From the NCBI GenBank assembly GCA_905210545.1, contig CAJLXC010000013.1, forward strand, positions 1 through 29,857: 29,857 bases of DNA. The letters are read 5' to 3'. A program made the translations under genes and the position numbers. The stretch comes from an uncultured Eubacteriales bacterium. Its GTDB lineage: Bacteria > Bacillota > Clostridia > Christensenellales > Borkfalkiaceae. The notes under the pieces are model-generated. The model ran no database searches and had not been told where the DNA came from. It saw nothing but the letters and a program-made list of their open reading frames with translations. Below are positions 23,391-29,857 of this stretch, one piece after another. Position 1 is the first letter of the stretch. The number at the start of each line of letters is the position of its first letter.

Positions 23391-24272
23391 ATGAAATACG
23401 ACAAAATTTTTTTTATCTACAACCCGTCCAGCGGGAAGAAAAATCTGACGCGCCGTTTGCCCGTTATAGAAAAAGAAATCGCTAAACACTGCAACGAATA
23501 CGTTACGGTAAAATCGAAATCCCGCGAATTTTTCTTATCGGAAGTCCGCAAAGCCTGCGCTTTATACGACTTGATTATTTTTTCCGGCGGAGACGGCACT
23601 TTTAATCTTGCGGCAAACGCGATAAAGGACCTCGAAAAATTGCCGACTTTTGCATATCTCCCGTCCGGCACGACGTGCGATATGGCGTATAATTTAGGCA
23701 TATCGAAAAACATAAAAAAAGGGATCAGGCAAATTTTTTCCGCTAAAGAAAAAACGTTAAATATCGGGCGTGCGGGAAACGAAAATTTCGTCTACGTCGC
23801 AAATCTCGGTTCTTGCTCGCAAGCGGTTTACGATACGCCCGACAAACTGAAAAAGCATTTCGGCAAAACGGCTTACGCCTTGCATATTTTATCGAACTTA
23901 AAAAGCTCTTTCGCTCTTAACGAAATATACGTGAACGGAGAAAAATACGTAACTCCGCTCCTGTTGGTTTCTAACTCGAAAGAAATCGCGTCGTTTAAAA
24001 TAAACGAGAAATTTTCTTCTTCGGGCGGTAAATATTATCTCGTAATCATAAAAAACGATAAGCTTTTCGGCATAAAAAACATCGTTTACTTTTTCTTGCA
24101 CGGTGTTGAAAAATCGATAAAAAAGAAAAAGATTTTTTATCTGGAAGGCGAAAATTTTACTATTAAAAACCCGCTCGGGAAATGGAGTATAGACGGCGAG
24201 CCTTTCGATTCTCCCGAAACGGTCGAGATAGGTTTTAGCGGAAGCAGTATCAACGTCCTTTCCCTCAAATAA
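23391..24272 (+). CDS. Diacylglycerol kinase family lipid kinase
   Basis: A 293-residue cytoplasmic lipid kinase of the DgkB/YegS fold. Visible motifs are IYNPSSGKK at the N-terminus, the nucleotide-binding SGGDGT at about 66-71, LPSGTTCDMAYNLG, and the C-terminal SIDGE segment that contributes the catalytic acid. It phosphorylates diacylglycerol (or a similar lipid) to phosphatidic acid. Gene order, 12 bp after an LTA-synthase-family gene, fits recycling of diacylglycerol released by polymer synthesis. No clear Shine-Dalgarno precedes the ATG, so it may depend on translation of the upstream gene. Repetitive DNA begins 9 bp after the stop. Confidence 0.9.
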   Translation: MKYDKIFFIYNPSSGKKNLTRRLPVIEKEIAKHCNEYVTVKSKSREFFLSEVRKACALYDLIIFSGGDGTFNLAANAIKDLEKLPTFAYLPSGTTCDMAYNLGISKNIKKGIRQIFSAKEKTLNIGRAGNENFVYVANLGSCSQAVYDTPDKLKKHFGKTAYALHILSNLKSSFALNEIYVNGEKYVTPLLLVSNSKEIASFKINEKFSSSGGKYYLVIIKNDKLFGIKNIVYFFLHGVEKSIKKKKIFYLEGENFTIKNPLGKWSIDGEPFDSPETVEIGFSGSSINVLSLK

Positions 24273-24281
24273 CCTCCGTTT

Positions 24282-24420
24282 TGTCATTCCGAGAGTTTCC
24301 GCAACCACACACCCCGCGCTGTCATTCCGAGAGTTTCCGCGACTACACACCCTGCTCTGCCATTCCGAGAGTTTCCGCGGCCACACACCCCGCGCTGTCA
24401 TTCCGAGAAAAGGCGTCCGC
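24282..24420 (+). repeat. Tandem 38-bp repeat array (about 3.5 units)
   Basis: Units start at 24282, 24320, 24358 and 24396, exactly 38 bp apart, each opening TGTCATTCCGAGA or TGCCATTCCGAGA. Three are full length and share GTTTCCGC...ACACACCC; the fourth diverges after 13 bp and ends in CGCAATGACA, an inverted end. The unit start equals the end of the palindromic element that follows repeat copy B, so the array looks like local amplification of that element. Confidence 0.9.
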
Positions 24421-24563
24421 AATGACAAGGAGTACTCCCCCCCCCCTTAAAGATTAAGGGGGTTGGGGGTTTTGAGGAGTTTTCAGGGTAACGGGGGCGC
24501 GGGGGAATAGGGACGGACTCGGAAAACAGTCCCTTTCCCCTGCAAATTTCCCCTTGACGCGGG
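24421..24563 (-). repeat. Dispersed composite repeat, copy C (inverted)
   Basis: Read on the minus strand, the core begins CCCGCGTCAAGGGG near 24563. It carries the same AAATTTGCAGGGGAAAGGGA and TTACCCTGAAAACTCCTCA blocks as copy B, then runs into a long G tract and the TGTCATTGCG element. Beyond its other end, 24606-24624 holds a GAGGTTTTT/AAAAACCTC hairpin next to GCGGCAATCTC (minus strand), another half of the same element. The C run at 24437-24446 is long and may be unreliable in assembly. Confidence 0.85.
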
Positions 24564-24692
24564 AATCCCTTTTTCTATCTTGCAATCACAATATGAGATT
24601 GCCGCGAGGTTTTTCAAAAACCTCTCAACGACTATACGGTGTCGATTTACAGCGATAACCCCGTTCCGTCACCTGCAACGGCATATTACAAC

Positions 24693-24747
24693 CAAAAAAC
24701 AATAATCCCGCAGGGAAAAAGCCGAAAAGCTTTTTCCCTGCGGGATT
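24693..24747 (-). terminator. Terminator of the PEP carboxykinase gene
   Basis: AATCCCGCAGGGAAAAAGC and GCTTTTTCCCTGCGGGATT form a perfect 19-bp stem around a 6-nt loop. On the minus strand TTTTTT follows shortly after. It lies 31 bp beyond the pckA stop. Confidence 0.9.
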
Positions 24748-24778
24748 GTTTCATCTGTATTTTCGTTTCCGATAAAAA

Positions 24779-26389
24779 TTATTTGTCGAGAACGGGACCT
24801 GCCGCAACGAGAGCCTTGCCTGCCGCGTTGGTTTCGTATTTCGCGAAGTTTTTAACAAATCTTCCCGCAAGGTCTTTCGCCTTTTCTTCCCAAACGGAAG
24901 CGTCCGCATAAGTATCGCGGGGATCGAGAATGTTTTTATCGACTCCGGGCAATTCGGTAGGAACTTCGAAATTAAAAAACGGTATCTTTTTGGTAGGAGC
25001 TTTTTCGATATCGCCGTTTAAGATAGCGTCTATAATGCCGCGGGTATCTTTAATGGAGATACGTTTGCCCGTACCGTTCCAGCCGGTATTGACGAGGTAC
25101 GCTTTCGCGCCGCTCTTTTCCATCTTTTTAACGAGTTCTTCCGCATATTTGGTGGGGTGCAATTCAAGGAATGCCTGACCGAAGCACGCAGAGAAAGTCG
25201 GGGTCGGCTCGGTTATGCCGCGCTCCGTTCCCGCAAGTTTAGCCGTAAAGCCGGACAAGAAGTAATACTGCGTCTGTTCCGGAGTGAGTACGGATACGGG
25301 CGGAAGCACGCCGAACGCGTCTGCCGAAAGGAATATAACGTCCTTTGCCGCGGGCGCGGCGGAAATGGGACGAACTATGTTCTTTATATGGTCTATCGGA
25401 TAAGAAACGCGGGTATTTTCCGTCACGCTCTTGTCAGCAAAATCGATCTTGCCGTCTTTGTCCAGCGTTACGTTTTCTAAAAGCGCGTTCTTCTTTATCG
25501 CGTTATAAATATCGGGTTCGGAATCTTTGTCGAGATTTATTACCTTTGCATAGCAACCGCCCTCGAAGTTGAATACGCCGTTATCGTCCCAACCGTGTTC
25601 GTCGTCGCCGATAAGAAGTCTTTTCGGGTCGGTAGAAAGAGTGGTTTTGCCCGTTCCGGAAAGTCCAAAGAAGATAGCGGTATTTTTGCCTTCCTTATCG
25701 GTATTTGCGGAGCAGTGCATAGAAGCGATACCTTTAAGCGGGAGATAGTAGTTCATCATAGAGAACATACCTTTCTTCATTTCGCCGCCGTACCAGGTGT
25801 TTACGATAACCTGCTCGCGGCTGGTAATGTTGAACATAACCGCGGTTTCGCTGTTAAGACCTAATTCCTTGTAGTTTTCGACTTTCGCCTTGGAAGCATT
25901 GTAAACCACGAAATCCGGCTCGAAATTTTCAAGCTCTTCTTTTGTGGGCTTTATAAACATATTCGTAACGAAATGAGCCTGCCACGCGACTTCCACTATA
26001 AAGCGAATAGCCATACGCGTATCCTTGTTCGCGCCGCAGAACGCGTCTACCACGAACAAACGCTTATCGGAAAGTTCTTTAATCGCGATATCTTTAACCG
26101 CTTTCCACGCTTCTTTCGTTGCGGGATGGTTGTCGTTTTTATATCCTTCGCTGGTCCACCAGACGGTGTTTTCGGAATTTTCGTCTTTAACGATAAATTT
26201 ATCCTTGGGCGAACGACCGGTATAAATACCCGTCATAACGTTTACCGCGCCGAGTTCGCTTACCTGCCCTTTTTCATAACCCTGAAGCTCGGGCTTGGTT
26301 TCTTCTGCGAACAGAACGTCGTAAGAAGGATTGTAAACTATCTCGGTAGTTCCCGTGATGCCGTACTTGCTCAAATCGATTTTTTTCAT
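24779..26389 (-). CDS. pckA: Phosphoenolpyruvate carboxykinase (ATP)
   Basis: Interconverts oxaloacetate and PEP with ATP/ADP, in gluconeogenesis or, in many gut fermenters, CO2 fixation from PEP. The 536-residue length and motifs match the ATP-dependent enzyme: YTGRSPKDKF with the substrate Arg, NTWYGGEMKKGMFS, Walker A GLSGTGKT at 242-249, LIGDDEHGW with the metal-binding Asp, ENTRVSYPIDHI, and LNTGW-like VNTGWNGT. The ATG has an AGAGGT site. It is a single-gene unit with its own promoter and a strong terminator. PEP made here also feeds the DAHP synthase and EPSP synthase steps of the aro operon. Confidence 0.96.
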   Translation of the reverse strand: MKKIDLSKYGITGTTEIVYNPSYDVLFAEETKPELQGYEKGQVSELGAVNVMTGIYTGRSPKDKFIVKDENSENTVWWTSEGYKNDNHPATKEAWKAVKDIAIKELSDKRLFVVDAFCGANKDTRMAIRFIVEVAWQAHFVTNMFIKPTKEELENFEPDFVVYNASKAKVENYKELGLNSETAVMFNITSREQVIVNTWYGGEMKKGMFSMMNYYLPLKGIASMHCSANTDKEGKNTAIFFGLSGTGKTTLSTDPKRLLIGDDEHGWDDNGVFNFEGGCYAKVINLDKDSEPDIYNAIKKNALLENVTLDKDGKIDFADKSVTENTRVSYPIDHIKNIVRPISAAPAAKDVIFLSADAFGVLPPVSVLTPEQTQYYFLSGFTAKLAGTERGITEPTPTFSACFGQAFLELHPTKYAEELVKKMEKSGAKAYLVNTGWNGTGKRISIKDTRGIIDAILNGDIEKAPTKKIPFFNFEVPTELPGVDKNILDPRDTYADASVWEEKAKDLAGRFVKNFAKYETNAAGKALVAAGPVLDK

Positions 26390-26423
26390 AAATATACCTC
26401 TTTTTTGGTTTTTTCCGTAGATT

Positions 26424-26453
26424 ATTATATATAGTTATTTACAGTTTATGCAA
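26424..26453 (-). promoter_or_regulatory. Promoter of pckA
   Basis: On the minus strand TTGCAT (26448-26453) and TATAAT (26424-26429) are 18 bp apart, about 35 bp before the ATG. A second TATAAT at 26591-26596 has no convincing -35. Confidence 0.6.
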
Positions 26454-26829
26454 AAACCCGAACTTCGCGATATTTAATCCGCCGATTTTCGTCCGATTCC
26501 GTTTTGCAAAGTAAAAACTTCTCGGTCAACGCCTTTTTTAATCCTGCGTTTTTAAGCAAAATAAAAATACCTTAACCTTTCACAAATACTATTATATAGG
26601 ATTTTTTCAAAAAGAAAAAGCATATTTAAGCACATTTTAAAAAATTTTTTTTATTATCTTATCGTCAAACCGACAAGACCGACTTAACGCCCCTCCTCTT
26701 TTGTCAAAACCCGCCTTCCTCATAACTTTCGTTAAGCGGTATAATCGCAGCCGTCTCCTCGACTAAACCGTTATCCCGAGATTTATTTACATATCACTAT
26801 AAACTTCTCCAAATTTATATTATAAATTT
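26454..26829. other. AT-rich intergenic region
   Basis: About 375 bp with no supported gene on either strand. It contains long A/T runs near 26600-26660 and marks the start of the AT-rich composition that continues to about 29.3 kb. I see no clear tRNA, attachment-site repeat or strong terminator. Confidence 0.5.
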
Positions 26830-27345
26830 CTAATCAAACAGATAACTATCAAATGCTTGTACATTTTCGCTCCCGCACTTTTCACAATATATATTTTTAT
26901 AGTCGGAATATGGATATAATTCCCTGTGATACTTATATAAATATTCGTTAATATTTTCTAATGAATATTCTCCTTTAATGTTTTTCTTTAATTCTTGATA
27001 TGATAATTCTGCAATACCTCTGGTACTTTTAATTTGCGTTAACACCGTTCCACATGTCTCGCACTTATGCTCGGTACATATATTTTTTTTCCTTTTTTTA
27101 AAATATATATTTTCACACGTTATTGTTTTTCTACACTTAGCGCAAGAATAAATACCTTCATCGCAACCCACCAATTTTTTTTGAAATGCGGTTTTTTTCA
27201 TTTTTTCTCCAAACACCCCTTCTCGCATCTTCCTCATAACTTTTATTTCAAAAGTTCCGTATCTGCTATCCCACATTCCTTGTCCTACTTGAAAAGAAAA
27301 AATTTCACCACAGTCAAGACATTTACAAGATATTACTAATCCCAT
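26830..27345 (-). CDS. Zinc-ribbon protein of unknown function (paralogue 1)
   Basis: A 171-residue protein with four Cys pairs suggesting two zinc-binding sites: CKCLDC at 7-12, CAKC, CETCG in the middle and CEKCG near the C-terminus. It ends in LFD. The frame is open further upstream, but the ATG at 27345 has an excellent AAAGGAG site and overlaps the end of the preceding gene by 10 bp. It aligns along its length with the protein encoded immediately upstream (shared ISCKCLDCGE/ITCRCCDCGE start, G-x-x-G linker, the four C-x-x-C sites), so the pair arose by duplication. Lys-rich stretches could contact nucleic acid. I do not recognise the family. Confidence 0.65.
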   Translation of the reverse strand: MGLVISCKCLDCGEIFSFQVGQGMWDSRYGTFEIKVMRKMREGVFGEKMKKTAFQKKLVGCDEGIYSCAKCRKTITCENIYFKKRKKNICTEHKCETCGTVLTQIKSTRGIAELSYQELKKNIKGEYSLENINEYLYKYHRELYPYSDYKNIYCEKCGSENVQAFDSYLFD

Positions 27346-27824
27346 AAATAACTCCTTTCCATTTGAGGCATCACTTTCTCGCTGTCGCATTTATTGCAAT
27401 AACAATAGCTTCTTTTCCCTGCATTTTTATAAAATCCTTTATATGACCTTTCTGTAAACGTGTCTGAAAAGAAACTATCAAATTCTACTTCTTCCAAAGG
27501 GTTCCCGCAAATCTCACAAACCGGAGAAGGTTTAAACCAAACATTCTTTTTTTTATCATATAATTCTAATTCCGGATATGCTGTTGTTTTTTTACATTTA
27601 TCACAAACAAATAATTTTGCTTCACCCATGAAAAAATTTTTACGATAACGCCTTTTTTTTAACTCAACGCCATATATTCCTTTTTTCAAATTTTCCTTTA
27701 TTGCTTTCGCATAACTTTTAATTTCCCACTCATATATATGTTGCGGTACACAAAAGTGGATATTTTCTCCGCAATCACAACACCTACAAGTTATTTTTTC
27801 TTCCAAAACCTTTCTTCCTATCAT
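27336..27824 (-). CDS. Zinc-ribbon protein of unknown function (paralogue 2)
   Basis: A 162-residue paralogue of the next gene, with CRCCDCGE near residue 13, CDKC, CEICG and a final CNKC before a SYLWD end. The ATG at 27824 follows the stop of the DUF4268-like gene after a single base (TAATATG), so translation is probably coupled. A longer TTG-started version from 27872 would overlap that gene by 47 bp. The Cys spacing equals that of the neighbour while the sequence between sites differs widely, as expected for old duplicates kept for a zinc fold. Function unknown. Confidence 0.62.
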   Translation of the reverse strand: MIGRKVLEEKITCRCCDCGENIHFCVPQHIYEWEIKSYAKAIKENLKKGIYGVELKKRRYRKNFFMGEAKLFVCDKCKKTTAYPELELYDKKKNVWFKPSPVCEICGNPLEEVEFDSFFSDTFTERSYKGFYKNAGKRSYCYCNKCDSEKVMPQMERSYLWD

Positions 27825-27825
27825 A

Positions 27826-28299
27826 TTAAAAATCAAAAAACTCCCTTTCGCCATACCTTTTCGCAACTGCAATAAATTCCATTATTATAGGTAAACTTTC
27901 CTCGATTACCCGCCTGTACTCTTCGGTGTAATCCCCCGAAAACTGAGGTCTGATATTCAGATAATACGATGGTCTTAACGTTTTTTCGTTTCTTGTACCG
28001 TTTTCCCATATTATGGGTACTGAAATCATCTTCTCTATTTCTTCTTTTGCCATAAGAATTTTTCTTCCCAAAAAAGAATCGGCTCCGGAACGAACATATA
28101 AATTTATCCTTAACAATTTTTTTGTAACCAAAAAAGATAAATCTAAGGCATTTTCATTCAAAGCTTTATTTTTGTTAACGTCTGCCCAACTCGTTTCTTT
28201 CCCGTTTTTCATATATGCGATACTAAACGGGTTACCGTTTTCTGTCAAAATTTCTTCAAAAATCCTCCAGAATCTTTTTCTTTCTACTGCTGCATCCAT
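27826..28299 (-). CDS. DUF4268-like protein
   Basis: A 157-residue protein resembling the DUF4268 domain: an FWRIFEEIL start, a central LRINLYVRSG strand followed by a helix (KILMAKEEIEKMI), IIWENG, and a C-terminal helix YRRVIEESLPIIMEFIAVAKRY. DUF4268 is often the C-terminal part of longer proteins with a nuclease-like N-terminal domain; here it stands alone. It is the first gene of a three-gene unit with the zinc-ribbon pair. A GGAG lies 12 nt before the ATG, so the exact start is uncertain. AT-rich codon use sets it apart from genes left of 26 kb. Confidence 0.6.
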   Translation of the reverse strand: MDAAVERKRFWRIFEEILTENGNPFSIAYMKNGKETSWADVNKNKALNENALDLSFLVTKKLLRINLYVRSGADSFLGRKILMAKEEIEKMISVPIIWENGTRNEKTLRPSYYLNIRPQFSGDYTEEYRRVIEESLPIIMEFIAVAKRYGEREFFDF

Positions 28300-28633
28300 T
28301 TTATTTCATATCTCCATTTTATAGTATAAACTAACTATATCTTTTCGACATATTAATTATAGCTCGATGTCACATGCTTCCGAATTTACTATCTGCTCCG
28401 CCGATATCATATTTTTTATAGGCTGCCTATATTATTAGTCATCTCGGTTTCGGCAGATCTTTCTATCTGTCTTACTTTTTCTACTTCGTCGGCATGAAAC
28501 ACTGTACCCCTTTCCCCATGAGGCGTATATCTTTATACCCCTATTCGACAGACCATCCAACAAAATCACTTTCATACTTATCAAAGTATGCCTCTCCGAC
28601 ATAATAATACTAATACATAAAAATCAATCCCCC
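28300..28633. other. Intergenic region with no supported gene
   Basis: About 330 bp. Reading the minus strand from 28600 to 28430 gives short coding-like pieces in different frames (for example DEVEKVRQIERSAETEM) broken by stops, so a decayed gene is possible but not demonstrated. A TGTCGAA heptamer near 28340 may be chance. Confidence 0.35.
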
Positions 28634-29152
28634 TTATTTTATTTCTTTTATCTCGAAACCTAATTCTTCTGCCCTTGCAATAAAATTTCCGATATTAAGA
28701 ATCCCCCATTGCGAACACACAAACATATCGCCGTCCGAAAGATGAATAACCTCGTTGTCATCAGCAAAAAACCGAACCTTATAATCATATCGTTTAATGG
28801 CAATGTCAGCATATTCCACAACCCCAATAGATCCTTGCAAAGATTTAGGAAATATATTTTTTAATTCATAGCAAGTAATATCTTTTTTATTTTCCGCATA
28901 ATCCGAAACAATCGCTAACACCAACCTATTTTTGGGATAAACATTTCCTTTGTAAATATACCTGGTCGTATCACGCTTTCGAACCTGCTCACGTGGAAAC
29001 GTCAAGAAAAAACGGTCATCGGGATTAAAGATGTCCTCTGTATCTTCTATACGCCGTTTCCCGTCGATTTCCCTTTTAATTTCAAAAACTTCTTTTTCTA
29101 ATTTTTGAATTCTTTGAAAAAGTTCCAATATTAACCCGTCGTTATTACTCAT
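28634..29152 (-). CDS. Uncharacterised protein with N-terminal coiled coil
   Basis: A 172-residue protein. Residues 5-35 form a heptad-rich helix (LILELFQRIQKLEKEVFEIK), followed by a compact alpha/beta-looking domain with IYKGNVYPKNRLVLAIVSDY, ELKNIFPKSLQGSIGVVEY and a C-terminal block DGDMFVCSQWGILNIGNFI. That last block (cysteine-glutamine-tryptophan-glycine followed by an amphipathic helix) looks like a conserved domain seen in uncharacterised, often mobile-element-associated proteins, but I cannot name it. The ATG has a GGAG site 6 nt upstream. It lies between the DUF4268 unit and the recombinase. Confidence 0.6.
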   Translation of the reverse strand: MSNNDGLILELFQRIQKLEKEVFEIKREIDGKRRIEDTEDIFNPDDRFFLTFPREQVRKRDTTRYIYKGNVYPKNRLVLAIVSDYAENKKDITCYELKNIFPKSLQGSIGVVEYADIAIKRYDYKVRFFADDNEVIHLSDGDMFVCSQWGILNIGNFIARAEELGFEIKEIK

Positions 29153-29294
29153 TATTTCTCCATCTGTTCTTGATTTGCGTATATAATGTTTTTATGTTGT
29201 CAAGTGTTTTTTCTAAAAAACTCATATTATCATTAAATATCTTATTATCATAAAAAACGCCAAAGTCCGATTCGCAAATCGAGTTTTTCTCTCT

Positions 29295-29857
29295 CTATTT
29301 CGCTTTTGAACTCGAAAAAATACGCCTTGCCACCATTTCAAGTTTCCAATCGCAGATTTCTTTCAGGTCGCAGAACCCGGCATCGTCCACACCCGCCTGT
29401 TGTCTTGTGGTTTTTGTGCCGTTATTCAACTGGTTATAGCACTTATATCCGTAAATCAACTCGCCGTTTCTGTTCTTCCGCCACTTATTTCTGCGCATAC
29501 GATAACCGCAACGGCATCTGAGTTTTTTCGTCCAGACGTCGTCGCTTGTATGAACGCCCGTAAGATGACTCTTTTCTCCGTTTTCCGTAAGAATTTTATT
29601 GCGACGGATGCGCTGTTCCCGTATCTGACGGCATCTGTCCCACTGTTCCTCGCTTATAATCGGCTCGAAATCGCCTTTTACATACAGATATGTATCTTCG
29701 TCGCGGTTTCTTATGATTTTCTGGTCGAGGAAATTGTTTCTGCGCGATTTCAGATACGCAGGGTACCCCTTATAGGTAGAATTATGCAATATCCGCGCTA
29801 TTTTGCAGTTTTCCCAGCGCACCAACCCGGAACTGTCCTTGCGTTTCAGGCGTATCA
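29295..29857 (-). CDS. Serine recombinase, C-terminal part (cut by window edge)
   Basis: The reading frame stays open to the right edge, so the N-terminal catalytic domain lies outside the window. What is visible is the end of the Recombinase domain (WENCKIARILHNSTYKGY). It is followed by the zinc-ribbon domain (LRCRCGYRM ... YGYKCYNQ) and the CDLKEICDWKLEMVARRIF block typical of large serine recombinases of clostridial mobile elements. In relatives as I know them the protein continues well past this block with a coiled-coil tail. Here it stops after RRIFSSSKAK, which suggests loss of the C-terminus. Codon use is less AT-rich than the genes to its left. Confidence 0.85.
   Translation of the reverse strand, partial: IRLKRKDSSGLVRWENCKIARILHNSTYKGYPAYLKSRRNNFLDQKIIRNRDEDTYLYVKGDFEPIISEEQWDRCRQIREQRIRRNKILTENGEKSHLTGVHTSDDVWTKKLRCRCGYRMRRNKWRKNRNGELIYGYKCYNQLNNGTKTTRQQAGVDDAGFCDLKEICDWKLEMVARRIFSSSKAK

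Noticed and set aside
24282..24420. Tandem 38-bp repeats as a CRISPR array
   Set aside because: The repeats are directly adjacent with no unique spacers and no cas genes are nearby; the unit matches the end of a dispersed palindromic element.
28300..28633. A gene between the DUF4268-like gene and the coiled-coil gene
   Set aside because: Only short fragments in different frames are seen, interrupted by stops, and none matches a family I can name.

Overview
The window reads as a stretch of a Bacillota (Clostridia-like) chromosome. Support comes from sigma-A-type promoters with 16-18 bp spacers, AGGAGG-type ribosome binding sites, a RelQ-type small alarmone synthetase, an LTA-synthase-family protein next to a DgkB-type lipid kinase, an ATP-dependent PEP carboxykinase, and a pair of perfect Spo0A-box-like sites. 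The species cannot be named from this sequence. Base composition is moderate from 1 to about 26.4 kb and clearly AT-rich from about 26.5 to 29.3 kb.

Layout. (1) 1-1.3 kb, minus strand: thiamine pyrophosphokinase and a transaldolase/fructose-6-phosphate aldolase. Upstream lie a dispersed repeat and a short promoter-to-terminator unit with two Spo0A-like boxes. (2) 1.8-10.1 kb, minus strand: one aromatic amino acid operon, in transcription order aroF, tyrA, aroB, aroA, aroC, pheA, an aroE-aroK fusion, aroQ. It covers all seven steps to chorismate plus the Phe and Tyr branches. Ahead of it sits a complete transcription attenuator: a consensus promoter, an 18-residue leader peptide rich in Phe and Tyr, an antiterminator stem and a terminator. 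(3) 10.2-13.6 kb, plus strand: a membrane glycolipid-type operon (flippase-like protein, GT8, acyltransferase, GT4). Both glycosyltransferases look damaged, one by a 4-bp duplication and one by an internal deletion. (4) 13.6-18.3 kb, minus strand: a catabolic-looking cluster (creatinase-like M24 protein, ASRT-family protein, creatininase-family amidohydrolase, glycoside-hydrolase-like protein). It diverges from an AraC regulator with 21-bp-spaced direct repeats in between. (5) 19.5-26.4 kb: RelQ, FucO-like alcohol dehydrogenase, LTA-synthase-family protein plus lipid kinase, and PEP carboxykinase. (6) 26.8-29.3 kb: an AT-rich island with a DUF4268-like protein, two tandem paralogous zinc-ribbon proteins and an unknown coiled-coil protein. 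It ends at a serine recombinase that runs off the right edge and appears cut short at its C-terminus.

Three copies of a composite dispersed repeat (about 120 bp of G/C-run hairpin sequence joined to a TGTCATT...AATGACA palindromic element) lie at 1.4, 19.3 and 24.5 kb. One copy supplies the stop codon of the AraC gene and another overlaps the promoter of the transaldolase gene. The clearest regulatory system is the aro attenuator. The least explained parts are the AT-rich zinc-ribbon/DUF4268 cluster and the ASRT/creatinase-like cluster.
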